DNA of 64,000 nucleotides from Brevibacillus composti (GTDB lineage Bacteria > Bacillota > Bacilli > Brevibacillales > Brevibacillaceae). The position numbers and the translations under genes were made by a program. Below, one piece after another: positions 56,581-64,000 of this stretch (positions within the stretch are counted from its first letter, which is position 1; every line of letters begins with the position of its first letter). Under the pieces are notes generated by a model. The model was not told the origin of the DNA and made no database searches. It saw only the letters and a list, made by a program, of their open reading frames with translations. The DNA lies in NCBI RefSeq assembly GCF_016406105.1, contig NZ_CP066308.1:2143501-2207500 (forward strand). The letters run 5' to 3'.

Positions 56581-58026
56581 ATGGATCGTGCAGAGCTCAA
56601 AACGAAGGATTACCCGCTGTATATCCACGGGGAATGGATCCATACCGAAGAGAGAATTCCGGTTGCGCATAAATACACAGGGCAGGTCATTGCCACGATT
56701 GGGAAAGCGTCTCGCCATCACGTGGAGGAGGCCGTCACCTGGGCGCTGCATACCTTTCGCACGCAAAAGCTGACCCCTTCGGAGAGGAGCGATATCCTGC
56801 TTCGGGCCAGTCAGATCGCGAGCAGCAGGCGGGAAGAGCTGGAACTGTCGCTCGTGCAGGAAGTGGGCAAAACCAGAAAGGACGCGCGTGGGGAACTGGA
56901 TCGGGTCATTCATACACTGCGCCTCTCGTCCGAGGAAGCCAAACGAATCTGCGGCGAAATGGTCCCGCTCGGTGCCGCCCCGGGTTCTGAAAATCGCCTG
57001 GGCTTCGCCATTCGCGTGCCGAAAGGAGTGATTGCGGCGATCACGCCATTCAATTATCCGCTCTTGCTGAGCACGCACAAAGTGGCGCCTGCCTTGGCTG
57101 CGGGAAATACCATCGTCCTGAAGCCGGCCACTGCCACGCCGATCGCCTCCTATTTGCTGGTCGAGATTCTCGAGCAGGCCGGCTTGCCCAAAGGATTTGT
57201 GAACATCGTAACCGGTTCCGGCAGTCAGGTAGGCAACTGGCTCTTGGAAGACCCCCGCATCGCGATGTACACCTTTACCGGTTCGGCGGAAGTGGGGACA
57301 GAGATCAAGCAGAGGAGCGGATTGCGCCCGGTCGCCTTGGAGCTGGGCAATAATTCGCCCAATATCGTACACGAGGATGCCGACTTGGAGCAGGCAGCCA
57401 AGCTGATCGCACAGCGGAGCTTTCACAATGCCGGGCAGGCGTGCATTGCGGTGCAGAGAATCTTCGTGGCAGAAGCGGTCCGCGAGGCATTTACCGAGAA
57501 GTACCTAAGCGAAGTGAGAAGCCTCCGCGTAGGGGATCCGGAAGACGAAGCGACGGATGTCGGCCCGATGATCAGCGAAGCGGAAGCGATGCGGGCAGAA
57601 GCATGGGTACAGGAAGCCGTCCAGCAGGGGGCTGAGCTTTTGCATGGCGGACATCGAGAGGGGAGCATCATGCATCCGACGGTGCTGGCGAAGACGACGC
57701 CGGAGATGAAAGTAAACTGCCTGGAGGTGTTTGCCCCCATCGTCACGATCATTCCCTATCAATCGATTGACGAAGCGTTTGCCGCTGCCAACGCATCCGC
57801 CTACGGGCTGCAAGCCGGCATCTTTACCAATGATTTGAATCTGGCGATGAGAGCGGCCCGCGAGCTGGAATACGGCGGTGTCATCATCAATGACGTATCC
57901 ACGTATCGCAACGATGTCATGCCTTACGGCGGCATCAAGAACAGCGGACTGGGAAAAGAAGGCCCTCATTACGCCATCGAAGAGATGACCGATCTGCGGA
58001 TGGTCGTCATGAATCTGAAGCAGTAG
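56581..58026 (+). CDS. aldehyde dehydrogenase family protein
   Basis: 481 residues. NAD(P)-dependent oxidation of an aldehyde to a carboxylate. Base E254 (LELGNN) and nucleophile C288 (AGQACIAVQR), with FTGSAEVG, ITPFNYP and LEVFAPIV in the usual order. It is 3 bases after the dehydrogenase gene. Aldopantoate is a candidate substrate in the proposed pathway. Confidence 0.92.
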   Translation: MDRAELKTKDYPLYIHGEWIHTEERIPVAHKYTGQVIATIGKASRHHVEEAVTWALHTFRTQKLTPSERSDILLRASQIASSRREELELSLVQEVGKTRKDARGELDRVIHTLRLSSEEAKRICGEMVPLGAAPGSENRLGFAIRVPKGVIAAITPFNYPLLLSTHKVAPALAAGNTIVLKPATATPIASYLLVEILEQAGLPKGFVNIVTGSGSQVGNWLLEDPRIAMYTFTGSAEVGTEIKQRSGLRPVALELGNNSPNIVHEDADLEQAAKLIAQRSFHNAGQACIAVQRIFVAEAVREAFTEKYLSEVRSLRVGDPEDEATDVGPMISEAEAMRAEAWVQEAVQQGAELLHGGHREGSIMHPTVLAKTTPEMKVNCLEVFAPIVTIIPYQSIDEAFAAANASAYGLQAGIFTNDLNLAMRAARELEYGGVIINDVSTYRNDVMPYGGIKNSGLGKEGPHYAIEEMTDLRMVVMNLKQ

Positions 58027-58039
58027 GGGAGGGGAGTGC

Positions 58040-58798
58040 ATGTTGTTAAAAGGAAAGACCGCGTTCGTCACCGGCGGCGGCTCGGGGATGGGAAAAGCCA
58101 TCAGCAAGCTGTTCAATAAGCAGGGAGCTCAGGTGGCCATCGTCGACTGGATTGGGGAGGCTGCTGCCCATACGGCTGCTGAATGCGGCACAGCCGTGAT
58201 GCCCCTTACAGCGGACATGTCCCGGGAAGAAGAGGTAGCCGCAGCAGTCGCCCGCACCGTGGAGGAGTTCGGCAGTATCGACATCGTCGTCAACTCCGCC
58301 GGGGTGCCGATGGCCTTCACCCCGGTTGAGGAAGTGTCGCTGGAGCAGTGGCATCGGACGATGGATATCAATTGCACATCGATTTTCCTCACGGCGAAGT
58401 ACGCTGTCCCTCATATGAAAGCAAAACAGAGCGGCTCCATCCTCAACATCTGCTCAATTGCGGGTGTCCGGGCGCGCCCCGGATTGAACGCGTACTGTGC
58501 GTCAAAAGGGGCGGCCATCATGCTGACGAAGGCGCTGGCGATCGAGCTGGCGCCGTACCGGATTCGCGTCAACGGCATCAATCCCGGACCAGCCGAAACC
58601 CCGATGCTCAGCCAATTTTTGCAGGGCGACGCCGAACAAAAAGAACGGGATACCAAGGAAATTTTTCTCAGTAGTGTGCCGCTCGGCATGCTAATCCAAC
58701 CGGAAGATATTGCCGAGGCCGCGCTCTACCTGTGCAGCGATCTGGCCAAGATCGTCACGGGGGAGATCGTCAATGTCGATGGCGGGCGAGGAATCTGA
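58040..58798 (+). CDS. SDR family oxidoreductase
   Basis: 252 residues, classical SDR. TGGGSGMG cofactor motif, D37 after the second strand (VAIVDW) favouring NAD, NSAG, and catalytic Ser with Y152-x3-K156 (YCASKG). It oxidises or reduces an alcohol/carbonyl. Together with the aldehyde dehydrogenase it could take a primary alcohol to an acid in two steps, such as pantoate to dimethylmalate. GGGGAGGGGAG precedes the ATG. Confidence 0.92.
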   Translation: MLLKGKTAFVTGGGSGMGKAISKLFNKQGAQVAIVDWIGEAAAHTAAECGTAVMPLTADMSREEEVAAAVARTVEEFGSIDIVVNSAGVPMAFTPVEEVSLEQWHRTMDINCTSIFLTAKYAVPHMKAKQSGSILNICSIAGVRARPGLNAYCASKGAAIMLTKALAIELAPYRIRVNGINPGPAETPMLSQFLQGDAEQKERDTKEIFLSSVPLGMLIQPEDIAEAALYLCSDLAKIVTGEIVNVDGGRGI

Positions 58799-58817
58799 GG
58801 AGACAGGGGGAGACGGC

Positions 58818-59687
58818 ATGACGAAAGAACCCATCATTCGTGTGGACAATGTCACGTTTTCTTATCAAGTGAACCAGGAACAGGTCATCCCCGTTTTGCA
58901 TGGCGTCTCTATGGAAGTTTTTTCAGGTGAGTATCTGGCGATTATCGGGCATAACGGCTCGGGCAAATCGACGCTTTCGAAACATCTGAACGGGATCTTG
59001 ACGCCACATCAGGGAGACGTCTGGGTAAACGGGATCAATACGAGGGAAAAAACGCGCATCCATGAGATTCGCAGTCAGGTCGGAATGGTCTTTCAGCATC
59101 CGGACAATCAGCTTGTGGCGACCATCGTCGAGGATGATGTGGCCTTTGGTCTGGAAAACATCGGCGTTCCGCCGGATGAGATGAGCGCACGGGTGAATGA
59201 TGCCCTGGACGCGGTCGGGATGAGCGCGTTCCGGCATCGGCCTCCGCATCATTTGTCGGGCGGTCAAAAGCAGCGGGTGGCGATCGCCGGAATTTTGGCG
59301 ATGAAGCCGCGCTGTCTGGTCCTGGATGAAGCGACCAGCATGCTGGACAGCTATGGCAGACAGGAGATTTTGCAAGTCGTTCGCCAGCTCCATCGGGAAG
59401 GGATGACGATCGTCACCGTCACGCATCACATGTCCGAGGTGGCAGAAGCCGACCGCGTGCTGGTGATGGAAGGGGGACAGATCGTGATGGAGGGGACTCC
59501 GCGGGAGGTGTTTGCCCGGCAGGATCGCCTCCGGGAGCTCCATCTCGACGTGCCGGACGCGAGCCGGATCGCCCAGTTGGTCCATGCGCAAAACAGGGCC
59601 TTTTCTCCCGATCTGATCCACAATCACGAAATTGTGGACGAAGTACGGCGGCTGCACGTCAGACGGGCGGAGGCGAGCGGCACATGA
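58818..59687 (+). CDS. ECF transporter ATPase A
   Basis: 289 residues from ATG at 58818, with GGGGGAGA upstream. Walker A GHNGSGKST, Q-loop FQHPDNQ, signature LSGGQKQRVAIAGILA, Walker B CLVLDEATSMLD and VTHHMSEV. HPDNQ is typical of EcfA1/CbiO. It drives uptake with the A', T and S proteins that follow. A second, general ecfA1A2T set normally lies in the ribosomal region, so this one is dedicated. Confidence 0.92.
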   Translation: MTKEPIIRVDNVTFSYQVNQEQVIPVLHGVSMEVFSGEYLAIIGHNGSGKSTLSKHLNGILTPHQGDVWVNGINTREKTRIHEIRSQVGMVFQHPDNQLVATIVEDDVAFGLENIGVPPDEMSARVNDALDAVGMSAFRHRPPHHLSGGQKQRVAIAGILAMKPRCLVLDEATSMLDSYGRQEILQVVRQLHREGMTIVTVTHHMSEVAEADRVLVMEGGQIVMEGTPREVFARQDRLRELHLDVPDASRIAQLVHAQNRAFSPDLIHNHEIVDEVRRLHVRRAEASGT

Positions 59688-60544
59688 CCCAACCGATTCT
59701 GAAGACGGAGCGTCTCTCGCATGTGTATATGAGCGGAACCCCGCTGGAGCACCGGGCGCTGGACGATGTAAGCATCCAAATCGAGGCGGGGGAATGCGTC
59801 GCCATCATCGGCCACACCGGTTCGGGCAAATCGACGTTGATCCAGCATTTTAACGGGCTCATTCGGCCCCAATCAGGAGACGTGATCATTGAGGGGAAAC
59901 ACGTCTCCGATTCGAAAATCGATGTAAAGGCTCTCCGCCGGCAAGTGGGACTGGTCTTTCAAAACCCGGAGGACCAGATCTTCGAAAAGCTGGTTGGTGA
60001 CGATATCGCCTACGGTCCGTTTAAGATGGGGCTTGCGTTGGATGAGGTTCGCCGCCGCGTCCAGTGGGCGATGGAACTGGTCGGCCTCTCCTTTGACGAG
60101 ATGAAGGATCGTCCTACCTTTGCGCTCAGCGGCGGGCAAAAACGGAAAGTCGCCCTGGCTGGCGTCCTGTCGCTGCAGCCAAAGATACTGGTCTTGGATG
60201 AACCGACCGCCGGACTCGACCCCCGCTCCCGTCAGGAGCTCTTGGGGCGGATCAAGCATTTGAATGAAACGGAGGGGCTTACCGTCATCTTCGTCAGTCA
60301 CAACATGGAGGAGGTGGCGGAGCTGGCCGATCGCGTCTATGTCATGGGACAGGGGAAAGTCGTCTGCGAGGGGACGCCCCGTGCGATTTTCAGCAATCAG
60401 GAACTGCTCCGCACCCATCAAATCGGAACGCCCGAGAGCGTCGATATCCTGTATCGGCTGCAAGCGGCCGGCTATCCGGTCAATCCGGGCGCCTATCTGG
60501 CCGAAGAAGCGGCAGAGGAAATCATCACGATCATCGGGCGATGA
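59684..60544 (+). CDS. ECF transporter ATPase A'
   Basis: 286 residues; its ATG overlaps the previous stop (ATGA). Walker A GHTGSGKST, FQNPEDQIFE, signature LSGGQKRKVALAGVLS, Walker B ILVLDEPTAGLD and VSHNMEEV. NPEDQIFE marks EcfA2. Forms a heterodimer with the upstream ATPase. Confidence 0.92.
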   Translation: MTQPILKTERLSHVYMSGTPLEHRALDDVSIQIEAGECVAIIGHTGSGKSTLIQHFNGLIRPQSGDVIIEGKHVSDSKIDVKALRRQVGLVFQNPEDQIFEKLVGDDIAYGPFKMGLALDEVRRRVQWAMELVGLSFDEMKDRPTFALSGGQKRKVALAGVLSLQPKILVLDEPTAGLDPRSRQELLGRIKHLNETEGLTVIFVSHNMEEVAELADRVYVMGQGKVVCEGTPRAIFSNQELLRTHQIGTPESVDILYRLQAAGYPVNPGAYLAEEAAEEIITIIGR

Positions 60545-60560
60545 GAGGAGGGATCTACAG

Positions 60561-61397
60561 GTGTCACAAGAATTTGAATTGACGCGAAATATAACGATTG
60601 GCCAGTATCTGCCCACGGGATCGGTTATCCATCGTCTGGACCCGCGGTTTAAATTGGCCTCATTTGTCATCATGATCATCGCGATTGCGATCTGCGGCAC
60701 CTATATCGGCAATCTGTTCGCTTTGCTCGTCTGCCTGCTGATGTTTGCACTGGCGCGCATCCCGCTTCACTACGGAATCTCCGGCGTGAAGCCGGCCGTG
60801 CCGTTCATTATCATATTGGCGCTGATGCAGCTGCTGTTTTACGGAGAAATCGCGCAAGGTGGCACGATTTTCTTTCAATACGGCTTCGTCACCATCTCCA
60901 GCGAAGTGATCAGGCTGGTGGTCGTCTCCGCCATGCGGTTTGTCGAAGTGATTTTCCTCTCCAGCGTGCTGACGCTGAGCACTTCGACGACGGAGCTGAC
61001 GCATGGGATGGAGCGCCTCCTGGGACCGCTTGAGAAAGTAAAATTTCCCGTCCACGCTTTTGCCTTGATCATCACCATTTCGATACGCTTCGTGCCGACC
61101 TTTGCCATGGAAATGGAAAAAATGATGAAAGCGCAAGCCTCGCGGGGGGCCGAGTTTGGCACCGGCCAGTGGTGGCGGATTATCAAGCGGACGAAGGACA
61201 TGTTTCCGATCATCGTCCCGCTGTTTAACGTCGCGCTGTCCCGGGCGGAAGACCTGATCCTGGCGATGGAAGCGCGCTGCTATACGCCGGGCGCTGTCCG
61301 CACGCGCTATGCCCACTACAAGGCCGCTCCCAAGGATTTCGCCGCGATTGGCGCAAGCGTGCTGCTCTCCGCCGTGATATTGGCAATACCGTGGTAG
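60561..61397 (+). CDS. ECF transporter transmembrane protein T
   Basis: 278 residues from GTG at 60561, 9 bases after GAGGAGGGA. Several membrane helices. Two coupling helices with the A-R-G type motifs (QASRGAEF and MEARCYTPG) contact the ATPases. HRLDPRFKLASFV is the family's N-terminal signature. Confidence 0.92.
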   Translation: MSQEFELTRNITIGQYLPTGSVIHRLDPRFKLASFVIMIIAIAICGTYIGNLFALLVCLLMFALARIPLHYGISGVKPAVPFIIILALMQLLFYGEIAQGGTIFFQYGFVTISSEVIRLVVVSAMRFVEVIFLSSVLTLSTSTTELTHGMERLLGPLEKVKFPVHAFALIITISIRFVPTFAMEMEKMMKAQASRGAEFGTGQWWRIIKRTKDMFPIIVPLFNVALSRAEDLILAMEARCYTPGAVRTRYAHYKAAPKDFAAIGASVLLSAVILAIPW

Positions 61398-61460
61398 TTT
61401 GCGCAGGGAATTCTCCCTATCACCGGGGATTCCAATAAAAGGTACAAAGGAGGAAGAAGC

Positions 61461-62018
61461 ATGGAAAAAGGCTTGACCGTACGCAGGATTGTCATCGCGG
61501 GTGTGCTCGGAGCCATCGCCATTCTGCTGGGAGTGACGCGGCTCGGTTTTATTCCCGTCCCCACAGCGGCAGGCAATGCAACGATCATGCATATCCCGGC
61601 CGTCATCGGCGGGATTATGGAGGGGTGGGGCGTCGGGTTAATCATTGGTCTTATTTTTGGTGTCTCTTCCTTTTTGAATGCGACCGTCCCCCTCTTTAAA
61701 GATCCGCTGGTAGCCATCCTGCCGCGCCTGTTCATCGGGGTCACGGCCTATTTCACCTACGTCGGCTTGAAGCGGTTTAACGAGTATGCGGCGATCGGTG
61801 TGGCAGGATTTGTCGGCTCGATGACCAACACCATCCTGGTTCTCTTCATGGCGGTCGTGCGCGGCTACATGCCTGCAGGGGTGGCGGCATCAGTCGCCGT
61901 CATGAGCGGCTTGCCGGAAGCGATCGTGTCCGTCATCGTGACGCTCGCGGTCGTGGTCGCCTGGAAGAAGCTCGGCTCCTCGGGAAAACAAAAGTCAAAA
62001 ATTTCTGGAGGTTTGTAG
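61461..62018 (+). CDS. ECF transporter substrate-binding (S) component
   Basis: 185 residues, about six membrane helices, with AGGAGG before the ATG. RIVIAGVLGAIAILLG is the usual S-component start that docks on EcfT; IPVPTAAGNATIMHIPAVIGGI and LFKDPLVAILPRLFIG belong to the general ECF S family that includes pantothenate, folate and thiamine-precursor binders. The vitamin cannot be assigned by eye. No riboswitch precedes it, unlike most vitamin-scavenging S genes, which fits catabolic rather than salvage use. Confidence 0.88.
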   Translation: MEKGLTVRRIVIAGVLGAIAILLGVTRLGFIPVPTAAGNATIMHIPAVIGGIMEGWGVGLIIGLIFGVSSFLNATVPLFKDPLVAILPRLFIGVTAYFTYVGLKRFNEYAAIGVAGFVGSMTNTILVLFMAVVRGYMPAGVAASVAVMSGLPEAIVSVIVTLAVVVAWKKLGSSGKQKSKISGGL

Positions 62019-62019
62019 C

Positions 62020-62985
62020 ATGTCAGGCACCATTACGGACGTGCCCGGGATTCGCGTAGGGCATGCAGAAGACACGAATGCTTGGACCGGGTGTACAGTG
62101 GTGATCGCGGAGGATGCGGCCGTATGCGGCGTGGATGTCCGGGGCTCGGCCCCGGGCACCCGCGAAACGGATTTGCTGGACCCGGTCAATCTGGTAAGCC
62201 ACGTGCACGCGATCTGCCTGTCGGGAGGCAGCGCCTACGGTCTGGATGCAGCCAGCGGCGTCATGGCTTACCTGGAGGAACAGGGCATCGGGCTTGATGT
62301 CGGCTTTGGCGTCGTGCCGATCGTTCCGGCTGCTGTGCTGTTCGATCTCTCCATCGGCAATCCCAAGGTTCGTCCGACGCGGGACATGGGGTATGCCGCT
62401 GCCAGCCTTGCCAGCAAAGAGCCAGTGGCACAGGGGAATGTCGGCGCTGGGGCGGGAGCAACTGTCGGCAAGCTGAACGGCTTTTCGCAAGCGATGAAAA
62501 GCGGGATCGGTTCGGCATCGCGGGTGCTGCCAAACGGCTTGGTTATCGGAGCGCTCGTCGCCGTCAATGCGGTCGGCCATGTCAAAGACCCGGACAGCGG
62601 GGAGATTCTCGCGGGTCCGCGAGATGAAGAGGGCGGGATTGTCGACAGTCTCGAACTGATGCAGCAGCATGCCTTCAACCTGATTCCGCCAGGCACCAAT
62701 ACCACCATTGGCGTAGTCGCCAGCAATGCAGTCTTGACCAAGGCGGAGGCCAAGAAAATTGCCCAGATGGCCCATAATGGGCTGGCTCGCACCATCTGGC
62801 CCATCCACACCATGTACGACGGCGATACGTTGTTTGCGATGGGAACCGGGCAAGTCAAGGCGTCGATTGATCTGATCGGGACTTTGTCCGCGGAGGTGCT
62901 GGCCGAGGCCGTCGTCCGGGCGGTGCGCACTGCCCAACCGGCGGGAGGGCTGCCCGCTTGCAGCAGCATGCAGCGCACAGAATGA
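62020..62985 (+). CDS. P1 (DmpA) family peptidase/amidase
   Basis: 321 residues. Members are made as inactive precursors that cut themselves before a Ser/Thr, which becomes the N-terminal nucleophile. Visible: TDVPGIRVGHAED, CLSGGSAYGLDAASGVM, GNVGAGAGATVGK and PGTNTTIGVVASNA, where an N-T bond is the likely cleavage site. The family includes DmpA (L-aminopeptidase/D-esterase) and BapA beta-aminopeptidases, which free beta-amino acids such as beta-alanine. It starts 1 base after the S gene. Confidence 0.9.
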   Translation: MSGTITDVPGIRVGHAEDTNAWTGCTVVIAEDAAVCGVDVRGSAPGTRETDLLDPVNLVSHVHAICLSGGSAYGLDAASGVMAYLEEQGIGLDVGFGVVPIVPAAVLFDLSIGNPKVRPTRDMGYAAASLASKEPVAQGNVGAGAGATVGKLNGFSQAMKSGIGSASRVLPNGLVIGALVAVNAVGHVKDPDSGEILAGPRDEEGGIVDSLELMQQHAFNLIPPGTNTTIGVVASNAVLTKAEAKKIAQMAHNGLARTIWPIHTMYDGDTLFAMGTGQVKASIDLIGTLSAEVLAEAVVRAVRTAQPAGGLPACSSMQRTE

Positions 62986-63000
62986 GAAAGGAGCGATCGC

Positions 63001-64000
63001 ATGGTCCACCAAGTGATTTCCAGCGTCGATGAAAAAGAAGTGGTTCGTCTGACTCAGGAGTTGGTTCGCATCCCCAGCGTCTACCGGCCGGGTATGACTG
63101 ACGGCAATGAAGAGAGAGTCGCCCGGTTCGTCGCTGATTATTTGCGCCAGATGGGGCTTCAGGTGCATTACGAGGAAGTGGTGCCGGGGCGGCCCAATGT
63201 AATCGCCTTCTACGACTCCGGCCGTCCGGGCAAGACGCTCCTCTTTGAAGCGCATACCGATGTCGTCACCGAGGGAGACCGCGAAGCCTGGAGCTACGAC
63301 CCCTTTGGCGGACAAATAGCCGGCAATCGCATCTACGGACGGGGCTCCTGTGATACCAAAGGCAATCTGGCGGCAGCGATCTGCGCGGTGAAAGCCATAC
63401 AGCGGGCGGAAATCCCTTTCTACGGCAAAATCCTGCTCTGCATCCCCTGTGACGAGGAAGGCATGATGATCGGGATCAAGGATTTTATCCGCAGGGGCTG
63501 GGCCAAGGGCGTGGACGCGGCGATCATCTGCGAACCGGAGGAGAATCAGCTGTGCATTACGCAAAAAGGAGCCATCCGGGCGATCCTCCGCACGTACGGC
63601 AAAATGGCCCACGGGGCAATGCCCCTCACTGGCATCAATCCCAATACGCGCATGGCCCGCGCGATCGTGGCACTTGAGGAGCTGGAGCGAAAAGAGATGG
63701 CCCGGCTGGGAAATCACCCGATGCTCGGCTGGCCCAGCATCACGCCGACGATCCTGCAAGCGCCGGTGAAGGGAGACGCCCAGATCAATGTCGTGCCTGA
63801 TCAATGCATGACGACGCTGGACATCCGTACCGTGCCGGGACAGGAGCACCAGGCCTTGGTTGGGGAGATGAATCAGATCCTGGAGATGCTGGCCCGCGAG
63901 GATGAGCACTTCAAAGCGACGCTGGAAGTCATCGAGGAGCGGCCGTGGACCCTGACCGCGATGGAGGAGCCGATTGTGACCGCTGTCGCCGACGCCTACC
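63001..64000 (+). CDS. M20 family amidohydrolase, ArgE/DapE type (3' end outside window)
   Basis: 333 codons are visible and the frame is open at the edge. GAAAGGAG lies before the ATG at 63001. Metal ligands: H85 and D87 (EAHTDVV), D118 (GRGSCDTKGN) and E152/E153 (CDEEG); the dimerisation domain starts near 185. This group removes N-acyl groups from amino acids (aminoacylase, ArgE, DapE). Pantothenate is an N-acyl-beta-alanine, so it could be the hydrolase that opens the proposed pathway. Last visible gene of the sigma-54 operon. Confidence 0.9.
   Translation, partial: MVHQVISSVDEKEVVRLTQELVRIPSVYRPGMTDGNEERVARFVADYLRQMGLQVHYEEVVPGRPNVIAFYDSGRPGKTLLFEAHTDVVTEGDREAWSYDPFGGQIAGNRIYGRGSCDTKGNLAAAICAVKAIQRAEIPFYGKILLCIPCDEEGMMIGIKDFIRRGWAKGVDAAIICEPEENQLCITQKGAIRAILRTYGKMAHGAMPLTGINPNTRMARAIVALEELERKEMARLGNHPMLGWPSITPTILQAPVKGDAQINVVPDQCMTTLDIRTVPGQEHQALVGEMNQILEMLAREDEHFKATLEVIEERPWTLTAMEEPIVTAVADAY

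Noticed and set aside
62023-63909. 628-codon minus-strand frame opposite the P1 and M20 genes
   Set aside because: Both plus-strand genes have clear catalytic motifs and ribosome sites; the antisense product does not.

Overview
The window looks like a chromosomal segment of a spore-forming Firmicute of the Paenibacillaceae, most likely Brevibacillus or a near relative. This is inferred, not searched. The reasons are strong AGGAGG-type ribosome sites, frequent GTG and TTG starts, an asnS-dnaD pair, a spore-coat polysaccharide cluster, a YheC/YheD coat-type protein, and a class Ia ribonucleotide reductase. Base composition is moderately GC-rich and fairly even.

Layout. 1-304: 3' end of a group II intron (last part of its reverse transcriptase/maturase, then domains V and VI). 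396-3233: a 945-residue surface-type protein built on 65 exact decapeptide repeats. 3570-5668: asnS and dnaD. 5815-12622: a seven-gene run for sugar-nucleotide synthesis and glycosyl transfer that resembles the Bacillus ytcABC/ytdA/cotSA coat genes and is preceded by a good sigma-K type promoter. 12787-14595: pepF. 14656-21473: a TetR regulator and a divergent RND efflux pair, with an ISLre2-type insertion sequence between them. 21663-24782: an SDR with an altered active site, a membrane-anchored protein and an acyl-CoA synthetase. 24915-27935: leuCD with a divergent LysR gene. 28017-33886: thioredoxin-like protein, RluD-type pseudouridine synthase, YheC/D protein, small membrane protein, amidase and trhO. 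34048-37574: a tightly coupled four-gene minus-strand operon with a BtaA-like (DUF3419) aminocarboxypropyl transferase, a haem-oxygenase-like diiron protein and two acetyltransferase-like proteins; its product is unknown. 38084-42020: nrdA-nrdB-dut behind two NrdR-box candidates. 42613-46497: sulfate ABC transporter. 46823-53656: ABC-F ATPase, M20 hydrolase, nitrilase-family hydrolase with GNAT partners, and msrAB.

53766-64000 (runs off the end): a small membrane protein and a PAS-containing sigma-54 activator, then palindromic activator sites and a near-perfect -24/-12 promoter. Behind it is a nine-gene operon: malate/tartrate-type decarboxylating dehydrogenase, aldehyde dehydrogenase, SDR, a complete ECF transporter (A, A', T, S), a P1-family peptidase and an M20 amidohydrolase. 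The enzyme set matches the biochemically known bacterial pathway of pantothenate breakdown (pantothenate to pantoate plus beta-alanine, then aldopantoate, 3,3-dimethylmalate and 2-ketoisovalerate). I propose this as the most interesting system here; it is inference from enzyme classes and context, not proof.

I see no tRNA, rRNA or CRISPR array.
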